Assembly (NCBI RefSeq): GCF_002078875.1
Contig: NC_034412.1
Location: forward strand, 83,221,575 to 83,285,574
Direction: 5' to 3'
Source: Numida meleagris
Taxonomy: Eukaryota > Chordata > Aves > Galliformes > Numididae
DNA: 64,000 bases
The position numbers and the translations under genes are program-made. Below are positions 1 through 9,757 of the stretch, piece after piece (position 1 is the first letter of the stretch; every line of letters starts with the position of its first letter). The notes beneath the pieces are model-generated. The model ran no database searches. It was given only the letters and a program-made list of their open reading frames with translations, and was not told the DNA's origin.

Positions 1-185
1 TGTGCAGCATTGTTTCACTGTGTGCTTCCCTGATAGCAATGTTAAATATTCACACAAAACAGGGGAGAAGACGGTGGAGCTACCCAATTTTTTATGAAAA
101 GCAAAATTAGATCCTCCAAAACACAGCAGTCAGTCTCCATTGTAGTTTTATAGACAAGCGTATGATATAGCCCTCATTGTCTTAC

Positions 186-321
186 CAGTGCTGTTTTCCT
201 GCCCACACCAGTTTAGAAAATCTCCGAAGAAGCCAAACAGAGTATCACCAAGAGTCATGTAGCGACGAGCTCTGCTAGAAAAGCTATTGACTAGTAGCTG
301 ATTGTTTTCCCAGAAGAGAGA
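186..321 (-). CDS. BST1: BST1 coding exon 3
   Basis: The acceptor is TTTAATTTAG and the donor CACTG|GTAAG. The exon encodes SLFWENNQLLVNSFSS, then RRYMTLGDTLFGFFGDFLNW and CGQENSTG, matching human BST1 SLFWENS..., RRFMPLSDVLYG and FLSWC. At the place of CD38 Glu146 this protein has Gly and human BST1 has Ser. The exon ends in phase 1 and the next exon is outside the window. Confidence 0.93.
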
Positions 322-3300
322 CTAAATTAAAAAGGAAAATAAAATGCAGAAGAAATGAACCATCACTTGGGTGCAGACACAATGAGTTTATGTGGTGCTG
401 AAAACATTTTAAAATGTATTTTGGTATTTGTTTCAAAATCAAGCTAAGAATCAGACAAGTTAGCTACCTATTTATAGGAACAAACTTCATTCTTACAAGG
501 GTGTTAATTCTGATCATTAGAGGCTTGAGGGGCATTTCTACCATGCTGAGACTGGAAATCCATCTATATTAGATATAATGAGGCCTAGCTTTGCCCTCTT
601 CATCAGATAAGGAAAGAAGGAAAAAGATGAGACATTCATAAGCCAGATACAGCTTAGAGAATTCTCTCATATTACCATGCTGGCTTACAGTGTGAAAAAA
701 AATTGTATGTTACACTATTATTCCCATGTTTGCAAAATGGTCTTATTAATGAAGCTATGTAGTCGGTAGCAGTTACGAGTTTAGCTTGTATCACTTAGAG
801 ATAAGGAATAATTATGTCAGCAGAAAAACTGCTCTGCAATACAACCTTTTAGAGAAGGCTAAAGCACACATTTTGATGGGATACTACGGCACCCTATTTC
901 ATTTCTGTTTATGCGTGTTTAACATTTTTAACATGTCAAAGTTGAACACTCAGTGCCCTGGGATTTGGTGCATAAGGAGAAGGAGCAGACACAGCCAGTG
1001 GAGGCAGAGCATCTAGCTAGAGGAAAAGTAGCAGTGCAAGGTCAGGGACTGCAACAGAACTACTGGCACAGCAGGAAGAACAGGAGACCTTTGTAGCATG
1101 GAAACAGAGTAACACAGATAAGGAAGACACACAAATCCCAGGCTTTCACTGTCAAGAACAGTGAGGAAGAGGAAATGTTAACACCATCAACCATTGTGGA
1201 CAAAGGGAGTGGCTGGTACAGGAGAAGGAAGAGACAAAGGACACCCAGAACCTCTGCGGACAAGTCTGACAGGGCGACCAAGGTCTCCTCCATGGAGGAA
1301 GGGAGTTGTAAGGCAGTACAGAGGAATATGAAGATTACTGCTTAAGTTACTGCTTAAAAGAAATGCAGATAAATACACTGCAAAATGGTATCCAGCTTCA
1401 GTTTAATTTATAAACTGCAGATGGGCCAAAATAACGAATCATCAGTCAGCCACAGAATGACTTTTGGTCTGTTTTGAATGACTGTGATGGGAAATCTGCT
1501 AGATGTCACAGGGCAGTTACCACAACATTAATAATCATTACCTTGCCAGCGGGAATTGCATGCAATGACAGTTTGAAAAATAATTCGAAGTCTTGAGGTA
1601 GAATGTTGCAAGGATCCTTGTTAATAAAAGCATTTTTAAAGGCTTCCCATAACTCCGAACAGTTCTTCTCACTGCAATTATCAAAACAAATAGCAGAACC
1701 GCTTGGTTTTAATTCAAAGCAGAACAAGAAAGTGATTTGTTCCCCATCTCTTTCCATCTGCAGGGTAAATCCCTCACAAGATTAAGATACTAACTTTGCA
1801 ACCAAGGAAGAGCATGTATCTCTTTTACCTCCTCCTTACAGCAGCACCTCTCCAAAGAAATTAGGAAGAAGTGAAATGCAATAAAAACAGTAGGATTTAC
1901 AGTGCAGAATTAGACATACACGCAATTCTTAAAAAATCTTACAAAGTATTCACAATAAGCTCTGCTATCCAGCTTGGACAGATGCTAGAAGAACCAAACA
2001 GCTTTCTTAGAAAGTTTAGGGATTCAGAAAGCCATTTCTCTTAAACCATAGCTAAATATGCAAAGCTACTGGAATGTAAAATTACTCTTAAAATGTCATA
2101 TTCAAGTGCGGGAGGAGTTACTAACAGTTTTGACGACAGAAGGATAGTTTTGACAAAAAATGCCTTCATTGTAAGCAGACCTTAGGATTATGCAGCTTTA
2201 ACTTCTCGAATGAGTACAGTCACCGTGTAGGGCATGTACTGTCACTGTGTAGCAGCTGCAAGAGTACTGTTAGGATTCAGCATTTAAATTGCTCATGAAG
2301 TGGTGGTCTGAAAAAAGACGCTACGCTGTGCTCTTAGTTCCCTCCTGCCCGCTTGCTCTAGGGGCAATCAGCTGTTGCAGAAGAACAGGACCAGCCATCC
2401 AGGGATGGAAGCGTCCTAAATCTCTGGATTTGCAAGAGCTGTGAAAAGAAAAAAACTCATCTGTGAAAGCTCTGAACCTGCCTGGAGTAATTAAAAAGTG
2501 AATTGCTGCTTTCATCACTTTCCCATGGTACCTTCCCCACTTACGCTGTGACAATGTCTATGCTGGGAACGCTATGCTCAGCAGAATAATGTATTTTATG
2601 TGCATCAAGCATTCCTAATGTGAGTGGCTGTAATTACGAAGCTGGAGCTTGAACAACAGTAGTCTCTAAAAGTAAACTAAACTTAGACATTAGAGTGCTT
2701 AGTTCATTTAATGGCATCCATATGCAGCGGGGTTTCTTCTAGTGCTTCTCCTCATGAGATTCTTTTAAGCAGCTACTTTGAGATGCAGAGTTCCCAGATT
2801 ATTTAAAGTTAGAGGACCCCCAGTGATAAGCTGAACAGAGCCCATGCAGGAAAAAGAACTTTGGTCCCATGCAAATAACTGGTCATGCTTCCATCACCTA
2901 TTTAAAAACTAACATACCTTAAGCAAATATGAGATCTTGACCTGAAAATCTTCAGTGATGCAATATGACCCTTGGTCAGTGGTTCCAATGTTTAAATAGC
3001 TTACTTGATAAAAGGATTTGCACCCTATTTCTAAGTTCAAGCTGTTAAACTTTAGCTTCTGACAACTGTATATGTTTATGTCTTATTCTACCAAAGAGCT
3101 GTGTGCTGTCAGCCCTCACTTCTTCATGTTAGTGCTTGTAAATTATCATCAGCTGAACTCTTAATATCTTTCTTGACAGTTGAAACTAGCAGTCATTTTC
3201 TGGTTAATTCACTTGCATTTTTCACTTCATGTCTTCTCATCTCAGGTTTGAACAGCTTGTAAATCACAAGGATTATTCTGCTCTGTTAACTCAAAATTTC

Positions 3301-5490
3301 TTAGTTGGCAAAAATACTTCATAAACTACAGAGTGGGGAAGGACTGTAGTTCAGGACAATTCCTTTCAATCTTAATAGCCACTAATAAGTTGTATTACAT
3401 TTAATTCATAATAGTCAGTTATTATTTTTTTCCCAAAAGCTTCCATTACATGCTATCTAAACAGAAACATGGAAGAAGTGCACTTATTGTAACAGCTGTG
3501 TTTGTGTAATACAGCAGACTCCTATTAAAAAACTTCAAATACAATTTTCATTCAGACTCTTCACTTCCACATTTTGTAAAATACCTCTTTTGCAATTTTG
3601 TATGTTCTCTTTTAATGCAAGGTTCTTCTTGTGCTTCTATAAAAAGTTTTATGTTTTAATTGTATTGCGGTGTAAAGACGTGCTTTGCCAGATCTCTGTT
3701 AGTGAAGTATTTTTGAAAATTATTCTGAAGCAAAACCTATCCAGGTGGCTGTGCCTCTGTAAAAGCTAGCCTGGGGGCAATGAAGAAGCAGACAATGAAC
3801 AGAAAGGATTATAAATAATCAGAATATCTGGCTTGCAGCTGTGCAATATGTAATTTCAATTTCATTTATATTACAGTATTTTCTTATAGACCTAAGGGAA
3901 AGCGAATAAAAATATATAAGATAAAATTAATAGTGCAGCTGTTCTTTTCATACTGCAAATTTGGTCCTTAATTCATGAGAGCAATGCTGACGTCCATCCT
4001 TGCTTTATGCTGTTCAGATTAAGAATAATTTGATTATGTTCAGACTCCTCAACTTTAAAATTATACTGCTAAAATGTCACAAAACTTTAATATATAAATA
4101 CTTTCTGTATCATTGTAGTTACACGATAAAACAAACATTTCCACAGTAACCATCCTTTACATTGCTCATTTTAGAGTATTCTGTAATATTAGTGAAGTCC
4201 TGCTTCTGCTAGAAATGAAATGGCATCTCTTAACTGTCACGGGAACTCCATAGCATGCTGCAAGAGAAGTCTTCAGGTAGTTACCTACACAACTGTTAAC
4301 TGACTTATGTTTTTGTAGTTTATATTATGTTGTAGGTATGCAGAAACATATAGTCAAAGCTTACTGATGCTACCCACTGTGATGCGCTTATACATTTGCC
4401 AAGCTTGAGCTGTTGTGACAAAATTTTAGTACTGTGTTATTTGCATTAGGATGAGGTTTTCTTTCTACAGAACTTCAAAAAAAAAATGGTTCTGATACGT
4501 TAAGAATGTCATTAAGAAGAAAAAGTCATTTTGCCTCTGTTAAGAATCATACGTCTGTTTTCAAGACAAGTCCTGAATCTTCCTGTTTTGCAACAGGAAC
4601 TGAAAAAGCGAAGTTGGGGGAAGGTGGTGGTATTTTCTACTATTACGCAACATACTGAATTCTATTCGAGACCACAATTCAATACTGCAGAAATCCAGAC
4701 AGCCTCCTTCTGCAAATACCTTCAAACTATCAGGAACAATTTTGGACTGAATTCAAAGAGACTGTCCTTCAGAGATTTTTCCTTTTCACTAAAGCTGACA
4801 CAATGTAAAGAAGGAAGAAAAAGTGGTCATTTTAGGCAAGTGTGCCTCCTCCAATTTTGTGTAATTGACAGACAATGAAAACTCACAGGTAATAATACTT
4901 CACCAGTTGATTACTACTTGATTTTTCACCTGGATGAGCTAAGCAGTTTATTTCAGTAGCTCAGGATACCCTCTTACTCGATGTGACCTACGATACATGC
5001 AGAGTAATGCTGTTCTTTCCAGGAGCACTAACAGATTTGGTGCTTCAGAAATAACAACCCCACCACTTCTGTGCAGTGTTCTCTTTACAGAACACCCTTA
5101 CTAGGGGAAAAAAAGCTGAAGCATTAAAAATTCTGCCTTATTTACACTACTAGTATTATTGCAACATCCATCAAAGTTCAATTTCTGTTTCCAGAAAGCT
5201 ACACGTGTTGGCTTCAGTAGGATTACATTCATGGCTAATAAGAGTGAAACGTCAGAATTTTGATTAATGACCAGTTTGTACAGAAGATAAAAACTATTCC
5301 AGAAACATGCAGTAACTTACCCAACAGCAGGATTCACAACTCTAATATAGTCATAACACCTTCCAATGGTTATGCTTTCCAGGTTTTGTGTTGTACCTTC
5401 ACCTTTCCATTTTCTTCCTTGCACTTCTGAAAAGTTGTTCATAAACAGAATAGAGCCTAGTAAGAGACACAAAAAAAGGCTCTTCATCAT
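186..5490 (-). CDS. BST1: BST1 (CD157), ADP-ribosyl cyclase 2, 5' part of gene (3 coding exons; 3' part off the left edge)
   Basis: CDS exons on the minus strand are 5321-5490, 1542-1671 and 186-321, joined by GT-AG introns in phases 2 and 0 and giving the first 145 residues of a protein usually near 310-320 residues long. The family makes cyclic ADP-ribose and ADP-ribose from NAD at the cell surface, and mammalian BST1 is GPI-anchored. Residues 1 to about 25 form a signal peptide (MMKSLFLCLLLGSILF). The mature part shows GRCYDY, KNCSELWEAF, DPCN, HAIP and SLFWENNQLL, which match human BST1 better than CD38. The Trp of LFW corresponds to the nucleotide-binding Trp125 of CD38. The gene is head-to-head with FBXL5, as in human synteny. 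The GPI signal and catalytic Glu lie in exons outside the window. The assignment as BST1 rather than CD38 is firm from residues and synteny. Confidence 0.93.
322..1541 (-). other. BST1: BST1 intron 2
   Basis: A 1.2-kb intron with consensus ends. Apart from short A/T tracts I recognise no repeat, RNA gene or extra exon. Open frames here are short and resemble no family I know. Confidence 0.8.
1542..1671 (-). CDS. BST1: BST1 coding exon 2
   Basis: The acceptor is ATTGCAG and the donor AAG|GTAATG. The exon completes a Gly codon, then encodes EKNCSELWEAFKNAFINKDP and continues through CNILPQDFELFFKLSLHAIPAGK. It aligns with human NKNCSALWEAF...DPC...LFINLSRHAIP. The cysteines expected to form cyclase-family disulfides are present. 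The exon ends in phase 0. Confidence 0.93.
1672..5320 (-). other. BST1: BST1 intron 1
   Basis: A 3.6-kb AT-rich intron. A 115-codon open frame at 4531-4878 on the opposite strand has no recognisable domain and is taken as chance. No mobile element was recognised with confidence. Confidence 0.75.
5321..5490 (-). CDS. BST1: BST1 coding exon 1 (signal peptide and mature N-terminus)
   Basis: The exon begins with two consecutive Met codons at 5490-5485 and encodes 56 complete codons plus two bases. The first 25 or so residues are a hydrophobic signal peptide. They are followed by GEGTTQNLESITIGRCYDY, which aligns with the GAGTT...GRCYNY start of mature human BST1. The donor reads GG|GTAAGT. The first of the two Met codons was taken as the start because nothing upstream in frame looks coding. 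A run of 19 T on the sense strand lies 26 bases upstream of the ATG. Confidence 0.9.
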
Positions 5491-5515
5491 GAATTCTCAA
5501 CAACCCAAGTTTTTG

Positions 5516-5534
5516 AAAAAAAAAAAAAAAAAAG
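5516..5534. repeat. A19 homopolymer (T19 in BST1 sense)
   Basis: Nineteen consecutive A on the plus strand. It lies 26 bases upstream of the BST1 start codon, so it would be a U tract in the 5' UTR if transcription starts further upstream. Its length is likely variable between individuals. Confidence 0.9.
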
Positions 5535-7317
5535 CAATGAAATTAAATGATACAAGTTAAATGGAAACCAGAAAGCTTAACATTTAGTATCTTCAGTAGT
5601 AGCTGTAGCTCTGCACACAAATGACAAAGTTGGACAGAAACCTGAACCTTGCCGGACAATGTAATTTACTGTTTCCTGAAATGACTGCAAAGGGACACAT
5701 CACTTCCTTCTATCCGAAAGTCTTCTGCTTCAGAAAAATGAGACTTTTACGGTTCTGATGTTGCCACCTGGTGATAACTGGGAAGAATTACAACATAGTT
5801 TAGTATTTAGTATACTTGCTATTTAGCATTCACAACGTAAGTATTTACAATGCCTTAGGTTTGCTTAATTGCCATACTACAGATACCTAGAACTCCACAA
5901 GTGCTTGCAAGCAGCACATTTCAGAGCAGTCTCATTTAGTTTCAAGAAAGGGCTGTGCTTTTTTCATGGATTAGGTAAACATAAATGCTGAAATACATAT
6001 CAAGAACAAAGAAATTGAAATACATAGGTGCTGATCTCATAATAACCCAAATTCTCAGGTGATCCTGTGTCACACATATGGATATCATTAGTCAGTTCCT
6101 TTTCTGCCTCTCCACTGGGTACTGACAGTAAAATGCTGATGTGATGATGTGTGAATTAAAGTCTTTGTGAACAAAACCAGGCAGGATTATGATGGCCAGA
6201 AAGCCTTAAGACACTTCTGTGTGTGGAATAAATTTATTTTCAACTTCTGTTTGCTTTTATTTTGCCTCTAAACTCTTTTTCCCCAAGAACTCTGTTAGAT
6301 TGTCAAGCAGTACAAACTAATGCACTCCTCAGTGTAAATTTTTTTTACTCTTTAATATAATTCATATATGTACATTTTTTCAACTTCAGAGAAATTTTTG
6401 TATTGATTTGCATTTCTGTGAAACATGGCCTTTCTTTCTTTCTGTTAAACAGTTTCCACACCTCAGTGAATATAGACATCTTTATTATTTCTGTATACAT
6501 TGATATCATGCTAGATACATGCGCTATACATCTATACTATATAAATATACTAAGTTATATATATACAACAGTACTCACATAATACATTTTGCTGAAGGTA
6601 AAATCCTACTCATAATCGAGCAAATTGCTAGTGATGCATTTCTCCTGTAAGTGTGGCAACATGTTGGCTTATTATCTGCAGCAAATTCTTTAGGAAAGCC
6701 ATATTTACCCAGTAATAGATGTGCAATATTGGGCTTAGTGTGGTGGAGACACAGCAAATGCTGTGCTTCAGTTACTTCTTTGAGGCTTTTTCTTCCTATT
6801 TCCCTTCGCAATCTCTCTAAAGGATGACCTATGGACAGGGCATTAGCACATTAATCACATGATTTCAAGTCTACTGCTTTGGGTTAGGATTAGACAGTGC
6901 AACCACCCATGGAAGTCAAGGAACAGTTTTTTTTTACTGTCCACTTCAGCCACTTTTTGCCTAAACATTTTGGGAATAAGAGATAACACAGGCATCACTG
7001 ATGGGATCTTTAATACAGAAAGGGGATTTTTGGCATCAGGGCTAAATCTCCTGCTTAAGAATATATATAATGTAACTTAAAAAGACAGAGATAGAGTTTT
7101 AGAATTACTTTTCTTCCTGGACACACCCAGGTTAGGACTCATGAACTTCATGAAGAAAATGTGGGGGTTTCTCAGTAATGTTCTGAAAAAAAGAATGTTT
7201 TTCAGAACGCTGCACAAGCTGATGAAACATGGCAGAGGGAATGTAAATGGGTATAGCAACTGCCGGGATCCCCACCTCATCCCCTGCCAAGCTTCCTGTC
7301 CTCACTGACCCCTTGGA

Positions 7318-7385
7318 AAAATACAGTGTGGCTGGATGGGCCTCTGATCTGACTCAGCAGAGCCACTTTTAATTAGTATGTTCTT
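7318..7385 (+). mobile_element. Probable degraded CR1/L3-type LINE 3' end
   Basis: The segment reads like the conserved tail of old amniote CR1 copies: GCTGGATGGGCCTCTGATCT followed by a CAGCAGAGCCAC block. No typical ATTCTATG tail survives and there are no target-site duplications. This is recognition by eye of a diverged copy, with no alignment behind it. Confidence 0.5.
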
Positions 7386-9502
7386 AGCTTTGATTTAAAT
7401 ACTTCATGTGATGGCTGATCTAATAGGCCTCCAGGGTCATTGTTCCCATGGTTAGATAGCCTTAAGAGTCATACCACTGGCCTGAACTTGTTTTCAAGCT
7501 TCCAGTCACTGGATCTCATTATGTCTTCTTCTATTATGTTAATGAAGGATCTATCCTCTGAACTATATTCTCTCTGTGTAAACTCTTGTACAAGATGACC
7601 AACTCTTCCCTTGAACCTCTCCATGAAAAATATAACGTATAGTTATCAGGCACTTTCTCCTGTACCATTGTAATTCAGTGCCATGAACCGGCTGACCAGC
7701 TTGCTTCCCAAGCTCCAGCAATTCATAGTGGGTGTGCCCTTTGCTCTGTCCCTCTCTCCTAGAGAAGCCTGCCCATGAAGCAGAGTCATCAAAATTTGAT
7801 GCACATCTGCACTGGAGATACTCTAGTTCACAAAGCAAATATTACCTTAGACTACCATGAAATTCAGCACGTTTATGTTCTGAAAGCCTGGAAGATGAGG
7901 ATGGACATGTTCTCTCTTGTTATTTCTGCAACATATGAGCAGTAACTTCCAGCAGATGGAAGATTAACAGGTGGGAGCATTAATCCTCTGCTATTACTGA
8001 GGTATGAACTGCTGGCAGAAGAACCCAAATTCTGTGTGATCTCATGTTTTAGGCTTTGAAATATGACCTTGGAACTGCCCATATTAGCAAGCAACATGCT
8101 TCACCAAACACTGTTTCTTGAGGGTTTGCATCTTTGGTTCATAAATCCTACCTATAGCAGTAACCTCAAAGTCTCCCCTGTGTCCTCGTACGCTGCAATA
8201 CTTCTCTATGCAAGAAATGTGCCTACTAGGTCTAAAACCAGAGCTCTGCGTACTAGCCACGGAGAAATACAGCCGTGTGCTGGCTGGCCAGTTGTGTAAT
8301 ACCTCTGTTTTGCCTTCCTTTCCTTCTCTTGTGTAACTGCTATTTTTCCCCAGGCTTGCACAAACTTAATCTTCCAAAATTTGTACACCTTTGTCAAATA
8401 TGATTAAATAGGTCAACATGTTCAGAAGTTCTTGAAGTGGAAAGGATGAATAGAAAAGGAAACACCCAACGTCACAATTGCTTAAGCATCATTTCCTTAG
8501 ATAAAGAGCTAAAGAGATTATTGTGTTTGGTGATCTAGATAACCCAGATCACATGGCCTCTCTTCTCAGTTGTTGTCTACTGAATTTACAATCGATGATT
8601 TCACTTTTTATTCCCAATAGTTAGCACACTGAGAACTGGGCTAAAATGTATGTGTGCTTTCACTCAAAAGATTTCAATTTGCTTACAATTCACTGCTTAC
8701 ATTTTTAAACTACACAGCTTTTAATCTTTAAAAAAAAAATACGCATCTGGCTTTGTACTGGAATAGCTTTCAGCCAGAAAACTCTGCTGCACTTATGCTG
8801 GAAAGTGCATTTTGGGGGACATTTAATGCATTCCAATGAGTTGTTCGACAGTTACCATCACCTCTTGACAAATTAACACGTAATCTCAATTCTGCTAAGG
8901 ATTCCTACTGTTCTTTTTCTTCTGAATGTGTGAGCGGATGAGCATCAACGCTCAGCGTTCCGTTCCTTTTCTCCTGGATGTGGCACAAACACAGCAGCTG
9001 GCGCTGCTCTCTTGGCACAAGACACGCCGCGCGGCCTCCTCACACACATCGGCTCATCCGCAGATCCCCTCTTCCTTCCTCACGAATCACCATTTCAATA
9101 CCTATTCATTTTTTGGGGGGTGCGAAGCTAGCTTTATTTCGTGTAAATGCACAACGATTTTTTTATTTAAGTTTAACGGCACGTTTAAGAAGCGCCGATT
9201 CCAGCACGTCCGACGCCCGCCGGGCGAGCAGCACGGCTCCCAGAGATGGCCGCCATTCCCCGTGCCTGCGGAGCACAGCAGCACTCGGAGCCACTTCCGC
9301 GGCTCCGGCTAACCGCTCTGCACGCAGCAGGCCTAGCTGGAAACACAGCTACAGACAAACCTCCTGCCCTCGGGCAGGCCTGGCGCCAAAGAAGCACCGC
9401 AGCGGAGCAACCGAGGAACTCGCCGCGCCAGAACGAGGCTGACCCGCCCTGAAGCGGCGGATGAGGCAACGCCTCACCTTCGAAGCCGCCGCTGCCTCCC
9501 GG

Positions 9503-9513
9503 TGCGCATGCGC
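9503..9513. promoter_or_regulatory. FBXL5: NRF1-type palindrome
   Basis: TGCGCATGCGC is a perfect match to the NRF1 core (YGCGCAYGCGCR family). It lies 161 bases upstream of the FBXL5 ATG inside the CpG island. Confidence 0.65.
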
Positions 9514-9571
9514 TTAGCGCAGCCACCGGCAACCCCACCCGAGCCGCGGAGGAGCCGGCGCGGCGGCCGCG

Positions 9572-9581
9572 GTCACGTGGC
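9572..9581. promoter_or_regulatory. FBXL5: E-box GTCACGTGGC (USF / MiT-TFE type)
   Basis: The CACGTG core has flanks matching 9 of 10 positions of the GTCACGTGAC consensus bound by USF and TFEB-family factors. Position is 93-102 bases upstream of the FBXL5 ATG. Occupancy is inferred only. Confidence 0.5.
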
Positions 9582-9604
9582 GTCAGGCCCGGCGGGGCGC
9601 CCTT

Positions 9605-9615
9605 CGCGCATGCGC
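9605..9615. promoter_or_regulatory. FBXL5: Second NRF1-type palindrome
   Basis: CGCGCATGCGC contains the GCGCATGCGC palindrome. It lies 102 bases from the first copy, about ten helical turns, and directly abuts the GC box at 9616-9622. Confidence 0.6.
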
Positions 9616-9624
9616 GGGGCGGAT

Positions 9625-9648
9625 GTTAGCGCCGCCGTTAGCGCCGCC
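9625..9648 (+). repeat. FBXL5: 12-bp perfect tandem duplication in the FBXL5 5' leader
   Basis: GTTAGCGCCGCC occurs twice in tandem, followed by a partial third AGCGCC. Read from the in-frame upstream ATG at 9623 it would encode LAPPLAPP. Confidence 0.9.
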
Positions 9649-9662
9649 AGCGCCTGGGCTCT

Positions 9663-9728
9663 ATGGGGAGAACATGGCTCCCTTCCCTGAGGAGGTGGAC
9701 GTCTTCTCGGCTCCGCACTGGCGGATGA
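9663..9728 (+). CDS. Upstream ORF overlapping the FBXL5 start codon (21 codons, putative)
   Basis: ATG at 9663, 11 bases before the FBXL5 ATG and out of frame, runs to TGA at 9726-9728 inside exon 1. Context has G at +4 but T at -3, so it is weak to moderate. It would be in the mRNA only if transcription starts upstream of 9663, which the promoter elements make likely. If translated it could damp FBXL5 initiation through leaky scanning. Confidence 0.35.
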   Translation: MGRTWLPSLRRWTSSRLRTGG

Positions 9729-9757
9729 AGCAGCTCGTGGGGCTGTACTGCGACAAG
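9674..9757 (+). CDS. FBXL5: FBXL5 coding exon 1
   Basis: 28 codons, [20 protein letters not shown] then LVGLYCDK, nearly identical to human. It includes His15, the first iron ligand. Donor AAG|GTAGAG, phase 0. Confidence 0.97.

Larger units (their letters stand above)
5491..9180. other. Intergenic region between the BST1 and FBXL5 5' ends
   Basis: About 3.7 kb between head-to-head genes, AT-rich on the left and rising in GC after about 8930. It presumably holds the BST1 promoter and 5' UTR just right of 5490, but I could not place a TATA box or start site. One probable old CR1/L3-type LINE tail lies at 7318-7385. Open frames are under 100 codons and none is recognisable. There is no trace of FAM200B, the gene found here in human. 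Confidence 0.7.

Noticed and set aside
186..1671. CD38 as the identity of the left-hand cyclase gene
   Set aside because: Residues SLFWEN, GRCYDY and HAIP fit BST1, and the gene lies directly next to FBXL5 as BST1 does in human.
4531..4878. 115-codon open frame opposite BST1 intron 1
   Set aside because: It has no recognisable motif and no promoter or polyadenylation context.
8978..9442. Overlapping 128- and 154-codon open frames upstream of FBXL5
   Set aside because: They overlap in different frames in GC-rich promoter DNA, with Arg/Ser/Ala-rich translations and no recognisable similarity.
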